The position numbers were made by a program, and so were the translations under genes. A stretch of DNA of 64,000 nucleotides from Trichobilharzia regenti (taxonomy: Eukaryota > Platyhelminthes > Trematoda > Strigeidida > Schistosomatidae). The notes beneath the pieces were generated by a model, which worked only from the letters and a program-made list of their open reading frames with translations, had not been told where the DNA came from and ran no database searches. The DNA lies in assembly GCA_944472135.2 (NCBI GenBank), contig OX235270.1, positions 45,880,352 through 45,944,351 of the forward strand, given 5' to 3'. Position 1 is the first letter of the stretch, and each line of letters begins with the position of its first letter. Positions 1 through 9,093 of this stretch are shown here, in pieces.

Positions 1-2430
1 TTTGTCCTCTATGCGTATACTACTATACATGAATGAACAGTAATCAAATAAAGGACGCACACAAACCTTGTACAACAGAATTCTGGACTCATTTCTGTAA
101 AAGTTCCTGAGTAGAAAGCCGATAAGTCTGCGTGACTTTGACACTTGTTTGGAGATATGTTCAGAAAATGATAAGTCATGTGAGTATTTCAGTCCTAGGT
201 CCAATACAGATTCCAGTCGTAAAAGTGCATGGCCTTGAATTGTCAGGTCAAGTTCTAAATTGTTGCAACCTATGCAGAGCCAGCCACATTTGTCGACATT
301 AAACTGGAGTTGCCAGGTGTCACACCATCTGTCCATTTTTTCTAATTCTTGCTGTATGGCGTTTACTGTTATTCCGAGATCTGTGTTCTTGCATTTATAG
401 GTCACTTTTAAGTCATCTGCATATAGTATTGGTTTACCAACACTAAAGCATTCACAGATACTGTTTATATATATTATGAATAGGAGTGGGCCTAATACAC
501 TTCCCTGGATTACACCACTACTTACAGGTTTAGGCCTTGAGATTATCGAGCCAACTTTTGTTATCTGATTTCTGTCACAGAGAAATGATTTTATCCAGCT
601 CAGGAGAGGGTCACATATCCCTAGTGAGCATAACCTGCTGACTAGCAGATTATGGGGGACTCTATCGAAGGCTTTTGTTATATCGAAATATAGCACAATT
701 ACTAGTTCTCTGTTGTCCCTGCTTCGTGTAACTTCATTGAAAAAGTCTATGTGACAGGTCGCACATGATCTCTTTTTGAGGAATCCGTGTTGTGATGGGT
801 TGATAAGTTCATGTTCTAGTAAGTTGTCTGACACTTGGTCTTTAACCACTTTCTCCATTATTCGTGATATTACCGGTGTTATATTAATAGGTCTATAGTT
901 GCATGCACTGGTTTTGGCCCCTGCTTTGTGCTTAGGTTATATGTATGTGGTTTTCCACACTTCAGGATAAGTTCCAGTTTCCAGTGACAGAGTAAATATT
1001 CTAAGTAACAAGACTACCATTTCCGTGCTACCATTTTTGTATATGACAGATGGTATGTCGTCTGTTCCAGTACTGCCATTTGACTTCAATGTCTTAATCG
1101 CTGAGTCTATATTTTGTATATTAAAATCTATTTCTCCTAATTTGTGGTTACTTTTGCAGGTCATTTGGAAATTTGGGGTCGGGTGCACTCTGGTGTCATT
1201 GCAAAACCACTCACTGAGGAGTTCACTTATAACCTGGGGATCGTTGTATATTACACCCCTATGTTCCAAGATGCTTACATTATTGTCTTTACTGCTTTTT
1301 AGACGTTTTTGCAATATCCTACAAAGTTCCTGAGTTTTGGTGTTACCCATTAGCGCTTTATTTTCCTCATGTTGTGACTTCATTTTGTGTTTCTCTTCAA
1401 GCAGTTTAAGAGTTTCATGTATTTGGTTTAACGCATTAAATTCCTTAAATACATGGTATTTCCTTTTCAATTTCTTTAGTTTTAGTCGCGTTTTCCGGTC
1501 AATAAATGGAGTTGGTGTCTTTAGGGCAGATTTTAGGGGCGCGATTGTGTCTCTTGCTGAGCCAACTGTTTTGTAGAAAATCTCAAGTGATACTTCTAAG
1601 TTATTGTTGATGAAGTATTCTTCCCAGTCAGAACTTCTCAACAGATCTGATAGGAATTCCCAATCAGCATTCTTATAGTCCCTATATTGATAGCGCACCG
1701 GGGAATTTTTAGGTGTGTATTTAGTTGTTAGTCGGAGGGGTAGCGTGCAGTACAATATGTTGTGATCACTGTTATCGAGTTTATTTCCCACCTCTATCGA
1801 GATGGGCTCTATGTTATGACAGAGGATTAAGTCAAGAGTATTTTGGTTCCTTGTAGGGAGGCGCACGCACTGCTTCCATCCTCCTATGTCTATAGCTTGT
1901 AGTAGCTCTTCATGGATTCTTGGTCCTGTACAGGTATCCCAGTTTACTCCAGGTAAGTTGAAATCTCCACATACTACTTTGTAGTCGAAGTCCAGCGTGG
2001 CTACATGCTCTAGTATTTCTGCAATAGTTATATCAGTCATTTCAGGGCTATTGGGGGGTCTGTATATACATCCCACGAGAATTTTACTTTCGTTTGTGTG
2101 GATGCTTATCCACTTAGATTCTGGGAGTTTGTCAGTATTTGGGTTATTGAAAGTATTGGAGTTAGTGGATTTATAGGCATATATTAAGCAACCGCCTCCT
2201 CTTTTGTCAACTCTATCGTTCCTATAGATGTCGTAGTTGTCTATTACCAGCTTTGTGTCAGGTATATCAGTAGTAAGCCAGGTTTCAGTCACCATTATTA
2301 GTGTTGGCCGTTCTATGTATGCCAGGCAGCGAAGCGTTGTTATTTTATTAAGGAGAGATCTAGCATTCAGGAGCATAATTGTTAGTAAACCAGAGTTATT
2401 GGAGGAGAGGTTAACATGGTTACTTGTCAC
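1..2430 (-). pseudogene. CR1 ORF2: endonuclease-reverse transcriptase, one internal stop
   Basis: The start at 2430 opens a 497-codon frame with an exonuclease/endonuclease/phosphatase-type domain: LNARS near residue 22, ETWL near 49, GDFNLP at 155-160 and SDH at 221-223. It stops at TAA (937-939). The same frame is then free of stops from 936 to 1, 312 more codons, and encodes reverse transcriptase: NYRPINIT, a fingers/palm region with DITKAFD, and catalytic YADD at 412-423 (about residue 670). So one nonsense codon separates the nicking domain from the polymerase. The C-terminus is beyond the window. Function in the family: target-primed reverse transcription. This copy should make only the endonuclease unless the stop is read through. 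Confidence 0.9.
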
Positions 2431-2435
2431 TATCC

Positions 2436-4112
2436 CTACGTTATGTTTGGAGGGGCTCTGAGGTGAGACAGAGTCAGTGTGTGTACTATTTCCTGGATGA
2501 ACTGTGCAGCGAGTGGGGCTATTGTTTGCTGCAGCCGAAAATAATCCTGTTGCATATTTTGACTATTAGCATCCATGGGTCGGCATCTGCGTTGATCTAC
2601 TGGTGATATATGGTCTGCCCTGCAATTTGGGTTGTAGTTTGCTGGACCTAGGTACCCTGTGTTAAGATTACCCTGGTAGTTGTACCTCATGGGGCTTTCA
2701 TAGCCGTATGCATATTGGCTCACGTCACGTGCGTGAGTGAAGTTATTGAGGGGATCAAGTGTCGACCTGTTCTCATTAAGTTGATGAGGTTTAACATATA
2801 TAGTGCGAGAGTTTGGACGAGAATTTTCGTTAATATGGTGCCTATATGAGTCCCGTTTAGTGCTCCATATATCCTGAGGATCCATTCTACGTTGCATTCC
2901 CAAGTTATGTGCGTTGTTAGGCATGTTACTTCTAGTTCGGGAAGGGGTATTCCTTCTCACATGCTGCGTGACGTCTTTGGGAATGTGCTTCGTTACCCAT
3001 GCTTTGTCATTTTTTAGACTGACACGCTGCTTATTAGACTTATTACGAGGGAGGTATGTCGAAGTCTGGGGTGGGACTCTGGGTTTTGTGGTCTTTTTTG
3101 CGGTTTCTACTGAGGGACTCTCTGGCTTGGATCCAGATTGAGTGTGGTCTGCCAGTAGTTTCTGGTCAGCCATAGTTTGTGCGTCTATGTCAACCTCATG
3201 TAGGTCAGCAGGTTTTCGAGATGTGCTCTCGTGCACTCTAAGATTGCACCCAGTGGCACTGCTCTTACTGAGTTTTGGGTCGCTCTTACTTGCCGTTTTT
3301 TCTCCTAACACTATACACGTGACTTGCTGTGCCTCAGTGTCCGTCGACACTTTAGCACTGATACCAGATGTATTTCTCAGTGTTGTCAACTTTGTGTCGA
3401 AGGAGTTCTTGGTTGCTTGCCTTTGGTTTGGTGTTTTATCCGAGACTACTTTAATAGTCTTGAATTTAGTGGCAGTAGCCAGAAGATCTTCGGCCATCTT
3501 AAATCGTTCAGCTGTTATGTAGCTGTCGAACCTAAAGAGTATAGGACAAGGATGCTTTAGGTCTTTTTTGCTTAGGCGAATGCACTGACAAGGTGCATTC
3601 AAGAGATTTGCAGCCTTCAGCAATGAGTGCTGGACTGACTTTATGGGCTCGCTATCCGGTACATTATACACTATTGCGTTTTGTTTTGAAGCCAGCCTTT
3701 TAACAACTTCGCTGGATAGAAAGTCGATGGCGTTTTCTAACTCCTTCGCACTTTCTGAGTCAGTATGAGTCATTCTAGAGGTCATATTAAAAAGCTTTAG
3801 GATTGTAGGATCCTGCATTTCCTTTTTCATACGTGAGATAGTTTCGGGTATACATTCTAGTGAACTTAATTTCGTTTTTAATTCATCTATCTGTAGCTGC
3901 ATCTCTTTAATTACGCACGTTAAGTAAGAGAGCTCTACTTTTTCAGACAGAACATCTTCCACCTGTATTACAGGGGTCAGAGTTATGTTCGAGGCTTTTA
4001 TGTTGGGTGAACTACTAATAATATGGGGTGGTAATGTGTTATTAGACGAGCCGGTGCTATTTTCTAAATTACTGGTGTTCACACGAACACGCTTTTTAGA
4101 ATTTTGAACCAT
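2436..4112 (-). CDS. CR1 ORF1: putative RNA-binding/chaperone protein
   Basis: Open frame of 558 aa ending 5 bases before the ORF2 start. The N-terminal third has a Leu/Ile-rich heptad-like stretch near residues 60-100 that could form a coiled coil. The remainder is basic and rich in Ser, Thr, Asn and Gln, as in CR1 ORF1 proteins that coat element RNA. I see no clear zinc knuckle, RRM or esterase motif. The start is the first ATG of the frame. A diverged, truncated homologue lies at 11533-12457: the segments around CIRLSKKD here and CYRLKKSQ there align. Open and apparently undamaged. The role is inferred from position, not from a recognised domain. Confidence 0.8.
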   Translation of the reverse strand: MVQNSKKRVRVNTSNLENSTGSSNNTLPPHIISSSPNIKASNITLTPVIQVEDVLSEKVELSYLTCVIKEMQLQIDELKTKLSSLECIPETISRMKKEMQDPTILKLFNMTSRMTHTDSESAKELENAIDFLSSEVVKRLASKQNAIVYNVPDSEPIKSVQHSLLKAANLLNAPCQCIRLSKKDLKHPCPILFRFDSYITAERFKMAEDLLATATKFKTIKVVSDKTPNQRQATKNSFDTKLTTLRNTSGISAKVSTDTEAQQVTCIVLGEKTASKSDPKLSKSSATGCNLRVHESTSRKPADLHEVDIDAQTMADQKLLADHTQSGSKPESPSVETAKKTTKPRVPPQTSTYLPRNKSNKQRVSLKNDKAWVTKHIPKDVTQHVRRNTPSRTRSNMPNNAHNLGMQRRMDPQDIWSTKRDSYRHHINENSRPNSRTIYVKPHQLNENRSTLDPLNNFTHARDVSQYAYGYESPMRYNYQGNLNTGYLGPANYNPNCRADHISPVDQRRCRPMDANSQNMQQDYFRLQQTIAPLAAQFIQEIVHTLTLSHLRAPPNIT

Positions 4113-4130
4113 CGTTATTAAAGATCAATT

Positions 4131-4533
4131 ATTAGTAACCAATAAATGAATATAAGCGAAAACACGTGCAAAAGCGTCACCTGATTTGAACGTACCGGGC
4201 GTTATCATGACTTATTATTATGACTTTATTGATAAGAGGTGAACGAGTTTTAAGTAACGGACCTCTGGTTTCACTCAACTGGGACAATGAAGATCTCGAA
4301 TTTTCGACGCCTACTAACTTACTGGTACTAAGGGACAACTCGTTGAGTATTAGTGTGGTTCATATTCATGATAAGTTCCCCAGGAGGTGGGGACAAACCA
4401 ACTATTTAGTAGATCTGTTTCGGAAAATTCGGTTTCATCAGTTTCTGTTTGTTACACAAAAGGATGGACACAAGTAGGAAGACTTAAGAGGGAAAATTAA
4501 GTATCGAAGCATTAGGATTTACAAGAAGGAAGT
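4131..4533. other. Spacer between CR1 copy 1 and the BEL LTR
   Basis: About 400 bases with no supported gene. A plus-strand 85-codon frame at 4220-4477 resembles nothing I recognise and is probably chance. The base immediately before the LTR is preceded by GAAGT (4529-4533), the expected place for a target duplication, but no matching GAAGT is seen at the far end of the element. Confidence 0.5.
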
Positions 4534-4892
4534 TGTCGATGTAGTTGAAGATTGAACGATCAATTCATGGTTGTTTGCTCAAACCAACTTCCCCAATTTC
4601 CGCGGAGGCATCAATACGACAGTCATCGTCTCATCGGTCGCTATTCAGAAAGAAGTCAGCAGTAAACCATCAGAAGTAATATTGTGATTTATTATTGTAA
4701 TATTTGTTCACAGACTCTAGTAAAAACATTATTTTTATATGTTGGTGTAACAATAAAGAATTCTCGAGTGGCCAATCGGTCTTTTGGTTTTTTCGTCCGT
4801 TATTACTAAGCGTTTCTGAAAAACTGAGGGAACAGCGTGAGCCCGAGCGTAGCAAGAGCTGGGCATTAACGGTTTACGAGATGTGGCTAACA
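4534..4892 (+). repeat. 5' LTR of the BEL-type element
   Basis: 359 bp, starting TGTCGATG and ending GGCTAACA (TG...CA termini). It matches 6684-7042 along its whole length with only a few substitutions. It contains an AATAAA polyadenylation signal near 4752. The first 140 bp also match the inverted sequence at 8550-8693. The bases after it (GTTTC) do not match those before it (GAAGT), so this is a true element end and not a solo LTR. Confidence 0.85.
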
Positions 4893-4922
4893 GTTTCTGA
4901 GGGCAGAAACAGATTCTGGCGG
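4893..4922 (+). promoter_or_regulatory. Post-LTR hairpin and candidate primer-binding site
   Basis: Directly after the LTR, GTTTCTG (4893-4899) and CAGAAAC (4904-4910) form a perfect 7-bp stem with loop AGGG. A TGG triplet starting at 4917 (TGGCGGATTCAG) is the best candidate for a tRNA primer-binding site. It sits 24 bases from the LTR, further than usual, and the matching tRNA was not identified. Confidence 0.4.
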
Positions 4923-5037
4923 ATTCAGACAGTCGGTGAAAGTTTGGATAGTCACCGTTCATCTTTCCTGGTGCCGGTCAAGTCCTCTTTGAACAAGCAA
5001 TATCTGGAACGGTTTTGGAATTGGGTCAAGTTCAACA

Positions 5038-5921
5038 ATGCTTGGGTCAAAGAAGGGACAGAATGTCTTGGATGTAAACAGGAAAGTAAGTCATGGTGAC
5101 TTGTCTGTTACTTGTAACGATGTGTCTGATGTTAAGCATGACATGGTTGATGTTACTGTTTCGCCGTTCAGGGATAATAGGAACATCAAACTCCCTAAAT
5201 TTGAACCATGGTGTTTCGACGGGAACCCAGCTGATTATTTACAGTTTGTAAAGGAGTTTGAGATCATGCTGAGTAGTTTTCTATTAAGTGATGAATTGAA
5301 ATTGATGTATTTGATGAGGTATTGCACTGGAGTTGCTTCAAGAGCTATAAAGCTCTGTAAGCTCATGCCCCTAGTGAGGGATACGCTGAGACTATGAGCA
5401 TATTACGTCAAAGGTTTGGAAGACCTTCGATGATTGTAGGAAAATTATTCGAGGCTGTTGAGGGTAATGGTGATCAATTACAGGATGACTCCCAGGCACT
5501 TACTGAGTTTTTAGATAATTTGCTAATTTACAAGAATGCAATAATTTCGATGAGTCGCATGAGTGACCTCAACTCGAGTTTTATACTAGAAGTAATAGCA
5601 AGACGCCTACCTACTCGACTGCAAAGGAAGTGGGTGAAGATAAGCTCTCGTATGGAGGATGAGGGTATCGAGCCAAAGTTTGATGATATCCTGAAACTAG
5701 TAAAAGATAGTGTCAATCAATCGATGAGCAAGTTTGCCAGTCTATTTTATCTCACCCATAGAATAGAGCAGTCTGAGGGTAAAATGCAATCATTGATGAC
5801 GAGTATGCCTCAGAGAGGTGGATATCGAGAAGGCTCCATGATGTATAGTAATGAATATAGACCTAGTGAGTGTAACAGGTTTCGTGGTACATCCTCAATA
5901 GATAAGTTACAAGATGCATGA
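5038..5921 (+). pseudogene. BEL/Pao Gag (DUF1759-like), frameshifted
   Basis: The frame from ATG 5038 carries the hallmark LPKFEPWCFDGNPADYLQF segment and an LSDELKLMYL / GVASRAI core, as in DUF1759 Gag of BEL/Pao elements. It is thrown out of frame at a run of four C at 5368-5371, where it reaches a stop (5395-5397). Homology continues without loss in the overlapping frame that includes 5394-5921 (RQRFGRPSMIVGKL). A single missing C explains this; a programmed -1 slip on the C run is possible but unsupported. That frame ends in TGA (5919-5921). In the family Gag forms the particle and binds element RNA. No clear zinc knuckle remains. Confidence 0.75.
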
Positions 5922-6683
5922 CAAACACGGTTGTGTATTACACGTTTGCAAGAGGTGCATAAAAAGGTGAACTGTGAACCGGTGAGCTAGTTCAGTGATA
6001 AGCTAAATGTAAACTCCAGGCCTGACTCCGAATTGTGTGACGATAACAGTGCGGTCAAGAAGTCTGTAGTTGCAACTGGTAAGCCATTGTTGAATAGAGT
6101 GTCACAGCATAGAGTTATTGCTTCAGAGTCCAGTTCTCACTCCACAAGTTTACAAGGTATTGCTAGTCAGAGTGAAGTTATAAGACCTTTTAGGATTTGC
6201 GAGGAGGAATCAAAATTGTCTACTTCTGTTATTAAAGAGTTTGAAAATAATGAAGTTGACGGTAAAGTGAATATTCGTGATAATGATCGTGATACTTCAC
6301 ATTTGTCTTTGGTTGATCATGATGAGATGCTGGATATGCCTACTACTGCTAAGTTGAACAAAGTTTCTGTACAACTTGAACGTGAAGTGGAAATAAATGC
6401 AGATGCAGTTGCAGAAGGCATGTATACTTGCCAAACCGTCAGTGTGAGTGATCAGCATGTAGCCCACCTATCATCAGATGCTAGTGTTAAACCTGAGCTG
6501 ATAGTAAAAGACAGCAGTCGTGGTGGTCTTGGAGGTAGACAAATTTCTGAAAGTCGAGCAACAACAGCTTCTGATCCACCGCTAACTTCATCAACTGGTA
6601 TCAATCGGTCATCGTTAGTGTTGTCATCCACAAAGAAACAGTCGCCCATAAACTCAAGTATCTTGTGCAATGACTATGATAGT
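5922..6683 (+). pseudogene. Continuation of the Gag reading frame, Ser/Thr/acidic-rich
   Basis: This stretch is in the same frame as the second half of Gag. After TGA 5919 it meets only one more stop (TAG 5988-5990) and is then open through 6683. It has no ATG of its own near its start; an apparent start at 6033 is a TTG. So it is best read as downstream polyprotein sequence and not a separate gene. The product is rich in Ser, Thr, Asp and Glu, with no motif I recognise; protease DSG/DTG is absent. The frame is interrupted at codon AGT (6681-6683) by the solo LTR and resumes at 7048 in register. Confidence 0.55.
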
Positions 6684-7042
6684 TGTCAATGCAGTTGAAG
6701 ATTGAACGATCAATTCATGGTTGTTTGCTCAAACCAACTTCCCCAATTTCCGCGGAGGCATCAATACGACAGTCATCGTCTCATCGGTCGCTGTTCAGAA
6801 AGAAGTCAGCAGTAAACCATCAGAAGTAATATTGTGATTTATTATTGTAATATTTATTCACAGACCCTAGTAAAAACATTATTTTTATATGTTGGTGTAA
6901 CAATAAAGAATTCTCGAGTGGCCAATCGGTCTTTTGGTTTTTTCGTCCGTTATTACTAAGCGTTTCTGAAAAACTGAGGGAACAGCGTGAGCCCGAGCGT
7001 AGCAAGAGCTGGGCATTAACGGTTTATGAGACGTGGCTGACA
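6684..7042 (+). mobile_element. Solo LTR with 5-bp target duplication
   Basis: 359 bp, TGTCAATG...GGCTGACA, the same length as the LTR at 4534-4892. It is flanked by ATAGT on both sides (6679-6683 and 7043-7047), a 5-bp target duplication typical of BEL integrases. It is therefore a separate insertion collapsed by LTR-LTR recombination, and not the 3' end of the surrounding element. AATAAA lies near 6902. It interrupts an otherwise continuous reading frame. Confidence 0.85.
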
Positions 7043-7047
7043 ATAGT

Positions 7048-7356
7048 ATTGATGCATTTGAAAAGACGAAAGATATTGGTCAGTTTAGAGAGGATAAGTC
7101 AAGTGTAAACGAAAGAGTAATTGTTAAATTGACTTGCACGAATAAAGGCATTTCTAGTTTCAAGTTACTATTTGAATGTTATTATCTTTGGTGTAAATTA
7201 CTCTGTTTCTACGCTTGGTTGACCAGATACGTCGTGTGTTTGTTCGTCATCTATATTCTACGATACAATGACATGGGCGTGTTACCGTTCAGATTTGAGG
7301 ATATAGCTGATAGAAGGAAGTTAGCAAATGAACTCTGCAACGATTTTCCAACCTAG
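7048..7356 (+). pseudogene. Reading-frame segment downstream of the solo LTR, hydrophobic C-terminus
   Basis: Removing the LTR and one ATAGT leaves this segment in the same frame as 5922-6683. It encodes a charged stretch (FEKTKD, FREDK), then a strongly hydrophobic Cys/Tyr/Leu-rich segment of about 35 residues (roughly 7170-7275) that could span a membrane, then a charged tail ending at TAG 7354-7356. Some BEL elements have a third, envelope-like product, but there is no signal peptide or recognised envelope motif here. Function unknown. Confidence 0.45.
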
Positions 7357-7358
7357 GG

Positions 7359-7805
7359 CGTCAACCTGAGAAGGGTTGTATGCGTACTGCTGTAAGTCCT
7401 ACAATTCTTCAAAGGGAACCGCATCAATGAGCAGTCCAACGTGCTTGGTGTGTGATTTTGTACATAAGTTCATATTGTATATACTGAATTGATATCATCT
7501 GTCATCTAGCTGTTGGTAATTCTGTTTGTGTCCGGACGACTTCCACTTGGATCATCAACCTGAGAAGGAATGTAGGCGTACTGCTGTAAGTCCTACAGTT
7601 CTTCAAGGGTAGTTTGTCGTGCCAGAATCCACAACATTTGATGTGTTGATTGTACTTATGTTTATGTTAAATAGTTGTGTGAGTTCCAATTATTGTAATT
7701 GTTGAATAATCTTGTTTGTGTCCGGACATTCCACAATTTACAATCGTCAACCTGTGAAGGGTTGTAGGCGTACTGGTGTAAGTCCTGCAATTCTTCAAAG
7801 GAATT
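7359..7805 (+). repeat. Three diverged repeats with conserved small hairpins
   Basis: Units begin near 7359, 7551 and 7743, spaced about 192 bases. Each contains a CAACCTG.GAAGG..TGTA core followed by GCGTACTG.TGTAAGTCCT.CAATTCTTCAA. Units two and three are each preceded by GTTTGTGTCCGGAC. Two units keep the stem CAACC/GGTTG and all keep TGTA/TACA or a wobble equivalent around AGTCC. They lie after the stop codon, in the 3' untranslated part of the element. The function is unknown; a packaging or RNA-stability signal is a guess. Confidence 0.7.
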
Positions 7806-8463
7806 CCATCAGGACATGAACTGCGAGTTTGTGTGTACTGTTTGTATATACGTGTGGTGTGTCATATCAATTGGTGTTTTTGGATTCATTGTGTTTACTT
7901 GTTGTTTTCGTACCTTGTTGTTATTGTATAATTTTGTTAAAATTTTCGTCGTGATTACTTCTGAAGTTGTTTCGAGTCTTCTATATCCGTGAATGAACTG
8001 ATTGATGTTAGAGACAGCAGATGGGTCGTATACGCCGGGGAGGCTAGGCTATTGCTGAGAATGAAATGCACACGGAGATAATTGTTAGCTGTGGTCCCAC
8101 ACGCTGGGGAGTGAGAGTGTAGACGACTGAGGCTTGCATACGTCACCGTTACTAGAACTGAGGCAGAATGAGTGACAAGCGATTTCAGTGGTAATTGGTA
8201 GTGAATAGATAAGACGATGTGCAAAGAGCATCATGAGGTGGTGCTGTGGTCACGTTGCATTCTGCAAGAGTCATTCTAGCAAGTGGCGATTGTGTTGCAA
8301 GATGCCAAGAGGACGCCTTTAATTGGAGAGCGTAGGTTGTTGTGGATGTGTGAAATTGTGCTTTGGGTATGCCTGTGGTGTGTTGACTTTTCTGTTTGTT
8401 TTCCATATCAACTTTGTCCGTGTGACCCAGTCATCCAAGTCAACGTGTATTGGTCGTGATAGA
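7806..8463 (+). other. 3' untranslated part of the BEL derivative
   Basis: About 650 bases with no supported gene; short frames on either strand have no recognisable content. GT-rich, with no reverse transcriptase or integrase motif in six frames. Confidence 0.5.
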
Positions 8464-8485
8464 AAAAAGGGATGGATCCCTTTTT
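8464..8485 (+). repeat. Perfect palindrome before the terminal LTR
   Basis: AAAAAGGGAT (8464-8473), spacer GG, ATCCCTTTTT (8476-8485). It ends 9 bases before the LTR start. The purine-rich left arm occupies the place of a polypurine tract, the primer for plus-strand synthesis. Confidence 0.6.
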
Positions 8486-8494
8486 GTTGGGGAG

Positions 8495-8693
8495 TGTCAA
8501 TGTAGCTGAAGATTGAACGATGAATTCATGGTTGTTTGCTCAAACCCAACTCCTCCATATTTTTTTGTCTTCCAGTGAACAGCGAACGATGAGACGATGA
8601 CTGCTGAATTGATGACTCTCGGGAAAAATATGGAGGAGTTGGGTTTGAGCAAACAACCATGAATTCATCGTTCAATCTTCAACTTCATTGACA
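8495..8693. repeat. Snap-back LTR fragment (inverted LTR ends)
   Basis: Starts TGTCAATGTAG and ends CTTCATTGACA. The outer 70 bases on each side are inverted copies with two mismatches. The left arm is the LTR start in plus orientation. The right side, read on the minus strand, continues about 140 bp into the LTR (including the CAGTCATCGTCTCATCG stretch). So two LTR 5' ends lie head to head with the rest of the LTR missing. No target duplication is seen around it. Confidence 0.75.
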
Positions 8694-9093
8694 TATGGGA
8701 TACCTCGTTTTGAAGTGTTTTTACCTGCCTTAACGGAGTATTATTATTGAATAAACAGGAGAAATATACATGTCTGATTTCATGAAAATTCAGAATTAAA
8801 CGTTTAACTTCTTAACCTGCTTCCTATTTTGACATATTATATTGCTCGTATGTACACATCAGGCAACATCTCTTCATACAAGGCCAGCAAATGTTATGCT
8901 ATTCAAGCATATTACGCCTCCGATATTGCGTATATCAGAAAACATTTTTATGGAAAATTCAGTTTAAAAAGCATACAAAATTATAAATAGCTATAAAGCC
9001 TCCATAGCAACGGACGAGGATGCAGGGGTATTAGACAATATGGTTACTCGCATTTTTGGCGGCGATGTTATTCAGCTCAGTGGTATTGTAATA
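8694..9093. other. Intergenic, nothing recognised
   Basis: AT-rich sequence with no supported gene, RNA or repeat. Confidence 0.5.

Larger units (their letters stand above)
1..4130 (-). mobile_element. CR1-like non-LTR retrotransposon (copy 1), cut by window edge
   Basis: A two-ORF LINE read on the minus strand: ORF1 (558 aa), a 5-base gap, then ORF2 with an apurinic-type endonuclease followed by reverse transcriptase. This order and the endonuclease motifs fit the CR1 clade, known in schistosomes as SR1-like elements. The 3' end lies outside the window to the left, so tail and target duplication cannot be judged. The 5' end is near 4130, just upstream of the ORF1 start. The element is nearly full length and lightly mutated, so it is relatively young. 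Subfamily not assigned. Confidence 0.9.
4534..8693 (+). mobile_element. BEL/Pao-type LTR element derivative, pol missing
   Basis: A 359-bp 5' LTR, about 3.6 kb of internal sequence, and a rearranged LTR end. The internal frame begins with a Gag of the DUF1759 type found in BEL/Pao polyproteins. I find no aspartic protease, reverse transcriptase, RNase H or integrase motif, so the copy is either a deletion derivative or a non-autonomous family moved by other BEL elements. It carries an internal solo LTR (6684-7042), three diverged repeats near the 3' end and a palindrome just before the terminal LTR. Frameshift, stops and the LTR insertion show it is inactive as a coding element. Confidence 0.75.

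Noticed and set aside
4220..4477. 85-codon plus-strand frame between CR1 and the BEL LTR
   Set aside because: No similarity to known proteins and no supporting context.
4534..7042. A complete short LTR element using 6684-7042 as its 3' LTR
   Set aside because: The right LTR has its own ATAGT duplications and the reading frame continues beyond it, so it is a separate solo LTR.
7359..7805. CRISPR-like or satellite array
   Set aside because: Only three diverged units with long non-conserved spacers in a eukaryotic retroelement.
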